Assembly: GCA_021325295.1 (NCBI GenBank)
Contig: JAJPHM010000072.1
Span: 1-32,368 of the forward strand
DNA length: 32,368 nt
Origin: Nitrososphaeraceae archaeon
GTDB taxonomy: Archaea > Thermoproteota > Nitrososphaeria > Nitrososphaerales > Nitrososphaeraceae
Direction: 5' to 3'
The position numbers were made by a program, and so were the translations under genes. This document shows positions 7,115-15,157 of the stretch, piece by piece. The notes beneath the pieces are model-generated. The model saw only the letters and a program-made list of their open reading frames with translations, searched no databases and was not told the origin of the DNA. Every line of letters begins with the position of its first letter. Positions within the stretch are counted from its first letter, which is position 1.

Positions 7115-7356
7115 ACTGATACAGTTACCAGTCCTGCAGTCTTCTTCTTTTTGTCTTCAAGATAGGCCTTACAGAGTTTTATAGCGCGCTTTGTATCCTT
7201 TATGGCCTCAACTCTAGTATTTCCCTGACCTCTAGCTTGTGGAATCTCAAGACAATATCCAACGTAGAACTTGCCGTCTTTTTTGACCACAATGTTGTAT
7301 TCTGTTTTTCCAGACACGGTACCACTTATTTGCAGAGATATAAAAGAATTATTCAA
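7111..7356 (-). CDS. hicB: HicB-type antitoxin
   Basis: This 81-residue protein has the HicB partial-RNase-H fold signature: YNIVVKKDGKFYVGYCLEIPQARGQGNTRVEAIKD..., matching the usual 'ggyvayvpelpg...g.t.eEA' pattern, followed by a helix KRAIKLCKAYLEDKKKK. It lacks an obvious C-terminal DNA-binding domain, as in the short HicB class. It precedes and overlaps hicA, so the pair forms a type II toxin-antitoxin operon in which HicB neutralises HicA and may repress the operon. The TTG at 7356 is the longest start; later codons are possible because no ribosome binding site is clear. Confidence 0.8.
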   Translation of the reverse strand: MNNSFISLQISGTVSGKTEYNIVVKKDGKFYVGYCLEIPQARGQGNTRVEAIKDTKRAIKLCKAYLEDKKKKTAGLVTVSV

Positions 7357-7691
7357 TGGAACAGTGGAATTCCCTGTATAGGCGCATTATTATTCCATTT
7401 CGAAAAAGGTTTTCTATCACTGGCAAATTTTAGATTTTTGTAACACAAGACAACAAATTGTCGCTTGTTATGTTATGAATCCCCTTCTTTGCATAAACAA
7501 GTTGCAGTGAGACCGGGAGTAAATATGGATGGCGCTCGTGGATCATAAGGATTGACCCAAGGTCTTCTCACACATTTCCCATGTATTTTAACCATGATCT
7601 TAATTTTTTAGTTTATAAACTGGAATAGGTTGACAAACCAAAATATCAAGACTCAAGTTGAGAAGGGCGAATTGAGTGATTTTCCCAATGA
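7357..7691. other. 335-bp intergenic region, no gene seen
   Basis: No supportable reading frame was found. Two structural items are visible. One is the 12-bp palindrome AGTTTATAAACT at 7610-7621, which contains a TATA-like core. The other is a pair of complementary segments, 7507-7514 and 7561-7571 (GTGAGACC against GGTCTTCTCAC, pairing with a three-base bulge), that could close a 65-nt stem-loop. The region is A/T-rich towards its end and probably holds the hicBA promoter at the low-coordinate side. Confidence 0.4.
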
Positions 7692-8252
7692 TCAATTAAT
7701 GACCTGATAATGGCTGTCCAATAGCTGCTTTTTCTGCATTCTAGAAAGTCTGGCAAAATCTTTTTTGTGGTAGCAGCAAAAGGCCTTGAACTTCAAGTCG
7801 ATCTCCTTTGGCACCGACATCTCGTATTCAACAAGCAGCCTTGTTCGCTCAAGCAAAAAGAAAGAGCCAACATCCGCAAAACAGATAATCCCGCTCTTTC
7901 CCTCACGCTCTGCCCTCTGCTGCAGCGATCTTGCCAATTTCAACACACCATACACATCTGGCATATGGTATCCATGTATCGAGTCGATAATGAAAAGCGA
8001 GCCTTCCTCCGTATGTTTATCAACATCTACGCCGCCGTCACTCAGGTTGTTCTTCACTTTATCAATTGATTCATAGGTTGGGAGAATGAGGGCAATTCCG
8101 TTGTTCTTCAGCGCTTCCCTGCAGTGGTATGCGTATATCTCGCTGAATTGGCGCAGGTCTGGATAAATCAGGATGTTGTGGCGCCAGAATTCGCAATTGC
8201 TTATTGCTTGCTGAATATGCTTGTTGTTATGATACCCTGAATCCTTTAGCAT
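7692..8252 (-). CDS. MEDS (DcmR-type sensory) domain protein
   Basis: The 186-residue protein has the pattern of the MEDS domain found in DcmR regulators and in many archaeal signalling proteins: HNILIYPDLRQFSEIYAYHCREALKNNGIALIL, then SIDKVKNNLSDGGVDVDKHTEEGSLFIID, then later GIICFADVGSFFLLERTRLLVEYEMSVP. The fold is RecA/KaiC-like but lacks a Walker A. No DNA-binding or kinase domain is attached, so it is a stand-alone sensor-like module, perhaps acting through protein contact. The ATG at 8252 is clear. Nothing is co-transcribed with it. Confidence 0.72.
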   Translation of the reverse strand: MLKDSGYHNNKHIQQAISNCEFWRHNILIYPDLRQFSEIYAYHCREALKNNGIALILPTYESIDKVKNNLSDGGVDVDKHTEEGSLFIIDSIHGYHMPDVYGVLKLARSLQQRAEREGKSGIICFADVGSFFLLERTRLLVEYEMSVPKEIDLKFKAFCCYHKKDFARLSRMQKKQLLDSHYQVIN

Positions 8253-8624
8253 GATATGAAACCACCGCCGTCGTCTAGGCGCAACTTTGATATCGAAAAA
8301 TCGAAATGAAAAACTAGTATTTTACGGTTGTTGAGACGGACTCTGGAATTTATGAAAAAGTGACAAGATTTCAGGCTGATTCGATAATTTTTTTCAAAAT
8401 TAAACCTGGCAGATGTCCTACTCTGACTGACTTTGGTAGCAAAGACACCTGCTTTACAATTAATCATTCATCTAATGACATCAAAAGAGGAAGAACTGAT
8501 AATGAGATGGACAAATTTTGGTCTACTGTAAGGCAGATGGTTTTCCCCCTCTCCGTGATAAACACTCATGTCCCAAATTCCCAGACCAGCAACTCAAGTT
8601 TTATAATGACCATGCAATGATAGC
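8253..8624. other. 372-bp intergenic region with the mqnE promoter
   Basis: The region separates the divergent MEDS and mqnE genes. A frame from the GTG at 8360 to 8620 (86 codons) exists but shows no family features and is not accepted. A TTCGAT-type direct repeat occurs near 8291-8307. The only functional element I would support is the TATA-like sequence at 8599-8607. Confidence 0.4.
8599..8607 (+). promoter_or_regulatory. TATA box of mqnE
   Basis: A TTTTATAAT-type element is centred about 22 bp before the ATG at 8625 and 28 bp before an in-frame GTG at 8631. Transcription would thus begin at or just inside the annotated start, leaving the GTG as a possible leaderless start. Confidence 0.4.
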
Positions 8625-9734
8625 ATGACAGTGCAAAAGGAAGAGATTGCCGGCGGGACCTATGCGCTTGAAAAGGCGCTTGCCGGCGAGGAGCTCAGCT
8701 ACCAAGATGGCATTCAGCTTGTACAAGAGGAGAACCTTTTCCTCCTCGGACTGGCTGCCGACAGAGTACGTCAGGAGCAAAAAGGCAACCTTGTCACTTT
8801 CGCCGCCTCATATTATCTCAACTATACCAATATCTGCGCCGCAAGCTGCCCTCTGTGCGCCTTCTACAGGAAAGGCGGCGAGCAGGATGCTTACACCCTT
8901 ACGGTGGAGCAGGTTGTAGCTAGAGCAAAAATTGCAATCGAGCAAATGGGCGCAACGGAACTTCACATAGTCGGCGGGTTCCATCCAAAGCTTGGCCTTG
9001 ATTATTATGAAAACATGATGAAAGCGATCAAGGCGCAGCATCCCCAAGTTACAATAAAGGCATTCACTCCAGCCGAGATATTTTTCATTTCAAAGGTTAC
9101 AAAAAATTCTGTCAAAGAGGTACTGACCAGACTAAAGCAAGCCGGTCTTGATGCTCTACCTGGGGGCGGAGCAGAGATATTCCACCCCGATACCAGAAGG
9201 AAAATAGTGGTTGGCAAGTGCAGTGGCGAGGAATGGTTGGACACTGCTAGGCAGGCACACGAGATTGGGCTCAAAAGCAACTGCACCATGCTCTTTGGTC
9301 ATATTGAAAAGCCCGAGCACATAGTAGACCACGTGATAAAGATAAGAGATCTCCAGAAAAAGACGGGCGGATTTACAACTTTTATCCCTTTGAAATTCAG
9401 CCTGGAAAATACAGAGCTTGAGCAGAAGGGGCTCGTCAGGGGAGAAAGCCACTCAATTTATGACCTGCGAGTTATAGCCGTATCACGCCTGCTGCTTGCA
9501 CGGGTTTTAGACAACATATCGGTATACTGGGTGGCTCTTGGCAAAAAGCTGGCACAGGTGGCCCTTTCATACGGAGGAAACGACTTGGTTGGAACTGCCT
9601 TTTCTGAAGAGATTTACAGAGCTACAGGGAAAAATGCTGGAACTTCTATACAAGAGCTTGCGAGCCTGATAAGGGAGATAGGCAGAGAGCCTGCGCAAAG
9701 AGACACATTTTTCAATATAATCAACAAGTTTTGA
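8625..9734 (+). CDS. mqnE: Aminodeoxyfutalosine synthase (radical SAM)
   Basis: This enzyme of the futalosine route to menaquinone joins 3-[(1-carboxyvinyl)oxy]benzoate with SAM-derived adenosyl to give aminodeoxyfutalosine. The radical SAM cluster motif is C71AASC75PLC78, of the CxxxCxxC type. Further signatures are GATELHIVGGFHPKLGLDYYE, then LDALPGGGAEIFHPDTRRKI, then SNCTMLFGHIEKPEHIVDH and GGFTTFIPLKF. ALPGGGAEIF followed by P-x-x-R-R-K-I distinguishes MqnE from MqnC, which typically has IPGGGAEIL. The length of 369 is normal. The next gene is a Rossmann oxidoreductase 92 bp downstream. mqnD lies about 10 kb away across the Hyf-like operon. Confidence 0.9.
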   Translation: MTVQKEEIAGGTYALEKALAGEELSYQDGIQLVQEENLFLLGLAADRVRQEQKGNLVTFAASYYLNYTNICAASCPLCAFYRKGGEQDAYTLTVEQVVARAKIAIEQMGATELHIVGGFHPKLGLDYYENMMKAIKAQHPQVTIKAFTPAEIFFISKVTKNSVKEVLTRLKQAGLDALPGGGAEIFHPDTRRKIVVGKCSGEEWLDTARQAHEIGLKSNCTMLFGHIEKPEHIVDHVIKIRDLQKKTGGFTTFIPLKFSLENTELEQKGLVRGESHSIYDLRVIAVSRLLLARVLDNISVYWVALGKKLAQVALSYGGNDLVGTAFSEEIYRATGKNAGTSIQELASLIREIGREPAQRDTFFNIINKF

Positions 9735-9826
9735 GTAAAGTCTGATTAGATGTTGTTTATTGCTGCCCATATGGAGGGTTCTAGCAAGAGCAAAGGACTT
9801 AACCACGAGCAACCTCACCTTTACCA

Positions 9827-10471
9827 ATGAAGATTGGCATTCTCGGATCTGGAGATGTTGGCCGCAAACTTGGTGATGGCTTTATTGAGCTTGGACACTC
9901 GGTTATGATAGGTACAAGGGATCAATCACAGCAACAGGTTGTTGATTGGGTCAAACGTCATGGAAAGCAGGCAGCTGTTGGGACATTTGGGGATGCTGCT
10001 TCATTTGGCGATATAGTTATCATTGCAACTCGATGGGATGGAGCGATTAATGCGATCAACATAGCGGGCCACAATAATTTCTCATCCAAGGTAGTTATCG
10101 ATGTAACAAACCCTCTGGATTTTTCAGCAGGAATGCCTCCAAAACTTTCAGTAGGCTATACTGACTCTGCTGGGGAGACGATCCAGAGGCTCATACCTGA
10201 TGCACTGGTAGTCAAAGCATTCAACACCGTAGGAAACCCTCACTTTGTTCACCCTGACTTTCCTTGTGGTCCACCCTCAATGTTTATCTGCGGAAATGAC
10301 CCCAACGCCAAGAAAACAATAACCGAAATTCTCAAATCGCTTGGCTGGGAGATAATAGACATTGGCTGCATCGAGGGCTCTAGACTTCTTGAACCTTTAG
10401 CAATGCTCTGGATCACTTGCTACTTCAGAGAAAATAATGGCAACATTGCTTTCAAACTCCTCAGGAAATAG
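9827..10471 (+). CDS. F420-dependent NADP reductase-like Rossmann protein
   Basis: The 214-residue protein has the layout of the F420_oxidored/COG2085 family: an N-terminal dinucleotide-binding loop MKIGILGSGDVG (residues 7-12, GxGxxG), the Arg of IGTRDQ that favours NADP(H), IVIIATRWDG, VVIDVTNPLDF, and LVVKAFNTVGNPHF, the family's strongest motif. Members reduce NADP with F420H2 or act on other substrates, so the actual reaction is not certain. F420 is common in Nitrososphaeria, making an F420/NADP role plausible. The ATG at 9827 begins the GxGxxG domain directly. Confidence 0.8.
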   Translation: MKIGILGSGDVGRKLGDGFIELGHSVMIGTRDQSQQQVVDWVKRHGKQAAVGTFGDAASFGDIVIIATRWDGAINAINIAGHNNFSSKVVIDVTNPLDFSAGMPPKLSVGYTDSAGETIQRLIPDALVVKAFNTVGNPHFVHPDFPCGPPSMFICGNDPNAKKTITEILKSLGWEIIDIGCIEGSRLLEPLAMLWITCYFRENNGNIAFKLLRK

Positions 10472-10584
10472 CCTTTCCCATTTTGGAGGAAACGCCGAGG
10501 AGATGTTGACCATGATCCAAACTTGTCCATTTCCAACAAGATCCACTCCTTTCCATTCTGTCTTGGACATCTCATCTGCCTTTT

Positions 10585-11232
10585 CTAGTCGCTGGCAAAT
10601 TTTATGTCAACTAAAAATTTCTTAAATTCGTCAGATTCTGTTATCATAAGGTCAATGCAGCGCAACAGGGTGGCATAAAAGAACTCCATTGCCTCATGGC
10701 TTCTTTGACAGTTGGGGCAAATATTGGTCTGCTTTAGCGGAAGGAACTTTTGAAGTTCTTTGCGTTTGCTAAATTCATCATATACCTGCTTGAAAACTCG
10801 CATTATTGGTATTCGCATTTCCTCTGTAAGTGAATCAAGAATGCCACTTACTCTGAGCATGGCATCAAATTCTTCGTCTATGCCATATTTGCCCCATGTG
10901 CTTCTCTCGCAGACAAACCTCTTTTTCCTCTCTCCCTTAGCCTTCTTGTCGCTTGGATACAGAAATACGTATTCGAGCCTATACAGTTCTTTCAATGTAG
11001 AATACACGACACTTGTCGGAATCTTTTCCTTTTTTACAATATCCTCTGCGGTAATCCCCTGGGCGCCTGCTTGGCGGATATAATCCATAATGCGCCAAGT
11101 CGTCTCCTTTGAAAGGATATCGGCTTCAATGTACGATTTGACAGGGAAGTGAGTCAGGTAAGTGTGAATATTCCTTGGCTTGCGAGTGTACATATCTCGC
11201 CTGATACTTTGGAGATTTTTATGTTTTTGCAA
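10585..11232 (-). CDS. Winged-helix regulator (TrmB-like) with CxxC motif
   Basis: Residues about 37-110 form a winged helix of the TrmB type: SKETTWRIMDYIRQAGAQGITAEDIV, then IPTSVVYSTLKELYRLEYVF, then a basic wing (KKAKGERKKRFVCER). The rest is a helical effector part with C172-P-N-C175 followed by QRSHE, a possible zinc or redox-sensitive site. It is transcribed away from the Hyf-like operon and shares its 140-bp upstream region, so it is the best candidate regulator of that operon. TTG 11232 is the longest start; ATG 11193 is an alternative that keeps the whole DNA-binding domain. No sugar-binding TrmB domain is evident. Confidence 0.75.
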   Translation of the reverse strand: MQKHKNLQSIRRDMYTRKPRNIHTYLTHFPVKSYIEADILSKETTWRIMDYIRQAGAQGITAEDIVKKEKIPTSVVYSTLKELYRLEYVFLYPSDKKAKGERKKRFVCERSTWGKYGIDEEFDAMLRVSGILDSLTEEMRIPIMRVFKQVYDEFSKRKELQKFLPLKQTNICPNCQRSHEAMEFFYATLLRCIDLMITESDEFKKFLVDIKFASD

Positions 11233-11247
11233 ATTCTTGGAATTACA

Positions 11248-11264
11248 TAAATTTCAGAAATTTA
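11248..11264. repeat. 17-bp palindrome, candidate operator
   Basis: TAAATTTC (11248-11255) and GAAATTTA (11257-11264) are perfect reverse complements around one base. The palindrome lies 16 bp upstream of the longest start of the regulator gene and about 110 bp upstream of hyfB, a fitting place for autoregulation. A TATA-like sequence may overlap it. Confidence 0.4.
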
Positions 11265-11372
11265 GATAAATTGAGCGATAATGGTTAAAAGCAGAAGCTA
11301 ACAACCAGCCTGCATCAGAAATAGGTATGCTTTTTAGCCGCCTGAATTAGGACAAGTGCTCAAAAAAAGAAA

Positions 11373-13457
11373 ATGATTCTTGCTGCTGACTATTCGATTC
11401 TATTCCAAACAATTATTCTTGTGTTTTCGTCAGGTCTTGCCAATTCGCTGATCTTTGGAAGGAGCACTGTCGCACGCATTGCCTCATTTGCGCCTGCGAT
11501 TGCTGGATCTCTTTTGCTAGTTATTTTTGCAGTTCTTGTTTCAATATCGGGTTCAAAGGTTCAGATATCGGATCCTTTTGTGGCAACAATTCCAGCGCTG
11601 GCAATCAACCTGTATGTCGATGGCATGGCTGCCTTTTTCATGCTTATTTTAGGTCTTGTCACTTTTGCAGTTTCAATTTATTCCATAGGCTATAGCCAGC
11701 AGTATTCGGGCAAGAATAGCACGAGATCATTTGGCTTCTTGTTCAACCTCTTTGTGCTGTCAATGCTTCTTGTTATTGCATCAAACAGTATCTATTCATT
11801 TTTGATCTTTTGGGAACTTATGTCACTAGCATCATTCTTTCTTGTGATATACGATCATCAGAAAGAACTCAACATCAAGTCAGGTTTGACCTACATTGTT
11901 ATGACTCATATAGGGACTGCTTTTATTTTAGCATCCTTTCTTGTATTCTATATCCAAACTAGCAGCTTCTCGTTTGATTCTTTCAGAGAGCAGGCTCCAT
12001 CCATACCGCAATATGTTAGAGATATCTCGTTTGTTCTAGCATTTATCGGATTTGGCGCAAAGTCCGGGCTTGTGCCGCTGCACATCTGGCTACCTCAGGC
12101 GCACCCTTCTGCTCCAAGCAATATTTCGTCATTAATGTCAGCAGTAATGATAAAGGTGGCTATCTATGGTCTTGTAAGGACAACCCTTGATTTCGGCGCA
12201 CCAATGACGCCTGATAGCGCGTGGTGGGGAGTTTTGCTGGCAAGCGGAGGGGCAGTATCTTGTATAATTGGTGTTCTATATGCTGCAATTGAGAAGGATA
12301 TCAAGAAGGCGCTGGCATACTCTAGCATAGAGAATGCCGGAATAATTCTCTTGGGACTTGGAATGTCAGTGCTGTTCCAATCTTATAGTCTTCTGGGTTT
12401 GGCCGCACTTGCTCTGCTTGCCAGCATGTTTCATTCGCTCAACCACGCATTGTTCAAGAGCCTGCTTTTCATGGGAGCTGGAGCAGTAGTCTTCAGAACG
12501 CATACGAAAAAGATGGACCAGCTGGGGGGGTTGATAAAGTACATGCCTTGGACCGCGCTTCTGTTTCTTATTGGTGCGCTTTCAATTTCCGGACTTCCGC
12601 CATTCAATGGATTCGTAAGTGAATGGCTTGTACTTCAGACACTTCTTTCGTCGTATCAGCTGCCCAATTTAGCATTGCAGGTTACTATCAGTGTTGTCAG
12701 TGTAGTCTTTGCATTGACTATGGGTCTTGCACTTGCCACGTTTATAAGGATATTTGGAATTACTTTTCTAGCTCGCCCCCGGTCAGAAGCTGCACATCAA
12801 GCCAAAGAAGCACCCAAATCAATGATTGTAGGAATGTCAATTACTGCAAGCATATGCGTAGCATTCGGAATCTTTCCATTTATTGCTACTAGCCTGGTCT
12901 CTGCTTCTTTTGGATTTGACAAGCAACAACACTTTCTGTCCTTGCAGACACTATCACCATTTGCAGTCCTTGGCGTTCCAACCAGCTCAGGGGCATTGAC
13001 CTCAAGCAGCATGTCTGCAGGAACTGTAGCATTGATGATGGGTTGCGTAGGGGCATTTTGTGCCGGATTGCTTTTTGTCGCAAGCGGAAGAAAGACAGCA
13101 AGGAAGGTTTACAGCACATGGGACTGCGGTTTTGGGCAGCTTAATGAAAGAATGCAATATACTGCAAGCTCGCTTTCGCAACCCTTGCGTGTAGTGTTCA
13201 AAATACTATACAAGCCACACAATGAAGCTGAGGTCAGTTATTTCACAGATTCAAATAGATACCTGAAAAAATCCGCCAAGGTGGAAACCCATACTCGCGA
13301 TGTATTTAATGAAGGATTCTATCAACCCGTGGTCAAAGCCACAACTCTAGTCCTTGATACTGTCCGCAAGATGCAGACGGGCAAGATCAATGCGTATCTG
13401 CTGTATATCATGATTGCACTTGTTGCAATGTTGGTTCTTGCAGAGGTCACAAGATAA
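11373..13457 (+). CDS. hyfB: HyfB-like antiporter-type membrane subunit
   Basis: This subunit belongs to the NuoL/MrpA family in its hydrogenase-4 component B form. It is expected to move protons or Na+ across the membrane. The 694 residues contain about 16 hydrophobic helices. The channel Glu (FWELM, Glu148) and Lys (FGAKSGLVPLHIWLPQAHP, Lys230) and the NHALFKSLLFMGAG segment are all present. The C-terminal extension STWDCGFGQLNERMQYTASS is the HyfB/HycC signature. It is the first gene of a six-gene operon: its TAA overlaps the next ATG by one base. An ATG start at 11373 follows an A-rich leader. The intact channel residues argue that ion pumping is retained although the partner large subunit lost its metal site. 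Confidence 0.9.
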   Translation: MILAADYSILFQTIILVFSSGLANSLIFGRSTVARIASFAPAIAGSLLLVIFAVLVSISGSKVQISDPFVATIPALAINLYVDGMAAFFMLILGLVTFAVSIYSIGYSQQYSGKNSTRSFGFLFNLFVLSMLLVIASNSIYSFLIFWELMSLASFFLVIYDHQKELNIKSGLTYIVMTHIGTAFILASFLVFYIQTSSFSFDSFREQAPSIPQYVRDISFVLAFIGFGAKSGLVPLHIWLPQAHPSAPSNISSLMSAVMIKVAIYGLVRTTLDFGAPMTPDSAWWGVLLASGGAVSCIIGVLYAAIEKDIKKALAYSSIENAGIILLGLGMSVLFQSYSLLGLAALALLASMFHSLNHALFKSLLFMGAGAVVFRTHTKKMDQLGGLIKYMPWTALLFLIGALSISGLPPFNGFVSEWLVLQTLLSSYQLPNLALQVTISVVSVVFALTMGLALATFIRIFGITFLARPRSEAAHQAKEAPKSMIVGMSITASICVAFGIFPFIATSLVSASFGFDKQQHFLSLQTLSPFAVLGVPTSSGALTSSSMSAGTVALMMGCVGAFCAGLLFVASGRKTARKVYSTWDCGFGQLNERMQYTASSLSQPLRVVFKILYKPHNEAEVSYFTDSNRYLKKSAKVETHTRDVFNEGFYQPVVKATTLVLDTVRKMQTGKINAYLLYIMIALVAMLVLAEVTR

Positions 13458-14437
13458 TGGTTGAGCCTACCGCAGTTTCCCTGCAGTTGCAAATTATTGG
13501 AGTTGTCCAGACTCTTGGCCTTATCGGAATTGCTCCGCTCATAACCGGCATCATGCGCAAAGTTAAAGCTAGAACCCAGAAGAGAATTGGAGCAAGCATA
13601 ATCCAACCATATTATGATCTGGCAAAGCTTCTCAAAAAGGATGAAGTCGTATCGGATCAGAGCTCGTGGATCTTTCGCTCAGCCCCTTGGATAATGCTGA
13701 TCTCTACTATCACAGCCGCCCTTTTCGTGCCGTCTTTTCTGCCCTTCAGCCCATTCAATGCTGCCGGGGATATACTTGTGGTCATTGGACTGTTTGCATT
13801 GGTCAGATTCTTTACAATGTTGGCTGGGATAGATGTTGCAAGTGCATTTGGAGGCCTTGGAGCAAGCAGAGAAATGATGATCTCTGCAATTGTAGAGCCT
13901 GCACTCTTTCTGACCATTTTTGTTGTATCTCTGAGCTTGGGGGGAACGAATCTGACAAGCATTGCAAGTTCGGCTGCAAACCAGTTTGCTTCTGGAGTTA
14001 TCATTATGCCAAGCATGATCTTTGCTGTGATTGCCTTTTTTGTCATAATGCTTGCAGAGACTGGCAGGATCCCATTTGACAACCCTGCAACTCATCTTGA
14101 GCTTACCATGGTCCACGAGGCTATGGTCTTGGAGTATTCTGGAAAGAGTCTTGCAATGGTTCAATTTTCACAATCTATAAAACAGGTGATTTTACTCTCG
14201 TTGTTTGTAAACTTTTTTGTACCTGTAGGGATGCTGACTCCTGCAATCGGGTTAAGTGCAGCATCGACAGCATCTACTGCTTTATCATTTCTTGCCAAAG
14301 CGATGCTGGTTTCAGCATTAGTTGCATTCGCAGAGACCAGAGTTGCAAAGTGGCGGTTATTTAGAATTCCGGACCTGCTGGCAGTTGCGATCGCAAGTTC
14401 TATGATGGGTGTAGTTTTCTTTTACTTTTGGAGATAG
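13457..14437 (+). CDS. hyfC: HyfC-like membrane subunit (NuoH family)
   Basis: This is the homologue of NuoH/HycD, the membrane anchor that connects the hydrophilic arm to the antiporter-like subunits and lines the quinone or E-channel in complex I. The 326 residues contain about eight hydrophobic helices. Family motifs are KARTQKRIGASIIQPYYDLA and LLKKDE after helix 1, GLGASREMMISAIVEPAL, and AETGRIPFDNPATHLELTMVHEAM. The Glu residues of those motifs, which belong to the E-channel, are intact. It starts on the stop codon of hyfB and is followed 10 bp later by hyfE. Confidence 0.92.
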   Translation: MVEPTAVSLQLQIIGVVQTLGLIGIAPLITGIMRKVKARTQKRIGASIIQPYYDLAKLLKKDEVVSDQSSWIFRSAPWIMLISTITAALFVPSFLPFSPFNAAGDILVVIGLFALVRFFTMLAGIDVASAFGGLGASREMMISAIVEPALFLTIFVVSLSLGGTNLTSIASSAANQFASGVIIMPSMIFAVIAFFVIMLAETGRIPFDNPATHLELTMVHEAMVLEYSGKSLAMVQFSQSIKQVILLSLFVNFFVPVGMLTPAIGLSAASTASTALSFLAKAMLVSALVAFAETRVAKWRLFRIPDLLAVAIASSMMGVVFFYFWR

Positions 14438-14447
14438 GTGGCAAGGG

Positions 14448-15116
14448 ATGATTTTACTTCAAATAGATTTGCTGACCATATCAGCCGCAGCCCTGCTCAT
14501 TGCAACATTTGCAGTAGTGGTCAGAAGGGGATTTCTTGATTGGCTCAGCGGCTATCGCTACCAAGCCCTTGTACTTGCAGGGGTAACAGCAGTAATTGGC
14601 TACATCACCGGGACATGGGAAATCTATGTAGCAGCCATTCTGACGCTTGCAATAAAGGCAGTCATCATTCCAAAAGTGCTCTTGCGCGTTACAAAGGGTC
14701 TAAGCGGTCAATTATCCGACTTTAATCCATATGTGAGCGTCAGGTCGTCAATAATTATCTCAGCCATCCTTGTAATATTGGCCTATGCTTTGGTCCAAGA
14801 GATGTTTGCAAATTCCAGACTGGACAGCGTCGCAAGGGCATACCTCCCGGTTGCTTTATCACTTTTTTTCATCGGACTATTTGTCATGGTCAGCAGGAGG
14901 ATTGCCCTCAACCAGATCATTGGTTTGCTTATAATTGAGAATGGATTATTCCTCTTTACTGTCTCGTTGACGCACGGGCTTCCGCTTCTGATTGAAGTAG
15001 GCATATTTGCAGACATTCTGGCCGGCATCATAATCTCCGGGATCTTGCTTTCAAGGATCAGCCAGACATTTGATTCACTTGATGTTGGAAAAATTGAGCA
15101 ACTAAGAGATGATTGA
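14448..15116 (+). CDS. hyfE: HyfE-like membrane subunit (NuoK-related)
   Basis: This 222-residue protein with about seven hydrophobic helices matches hydrogenase-4 component E. The C-terminal half contains LIIENGLFLFTVSLTHGLPL, which corresponds to the conserved Glu-bearing helix of NuoK, followed by IEVGIFADILAGIIISGILL. The loop KVLLRVTKGLSG is also typical. The start ATG at 14448 has a purine-rich GGAGATAGGTGG just upstream. HyfE is found in Hyf and Ehr-type complexes but not in complex I, so its presence supports assignment to the hydrogenase-4-related group. Confidence 0.88.
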   Translation: MILLQIDLLTISAAALLIATFAVVVRRGFLDWLSGYRYQALVLAGVTAVIGYITGTWEIYVAAILTLAIKAVIIPKVLLRVTKGLSGQLSDFNPYVSVRSSIIISAILVILAYALVQEMFANSRLDSVARAYLPVALSLFFIGLFVMVSRRIALNQIIGLLIIENGLFLFTVSLTHGLPLLIEVGIFADILAGIIISGILLSRISQTFDSLDVGKIEQLRDD

Positions 15117-15157
15117 TTGTTTGATAGAAATTATTAAAATTCGGGAGAAGATAATTC

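Noticed and set aside
8360-8620. 86-codon frame before mqnE
   Set aside because: No family features, GTG start without a ribosome binding site, and it runs through the mqnE promoter.
8625-9734. MqnC or CofH identity for the radical SAM protein
   Set aside because: The ALPGGGAEIF and P-x-x-R-R-K-I motifs and the IEKPEHIVDH segment fit MqnE; CofH would normally sit with other F420 genes.
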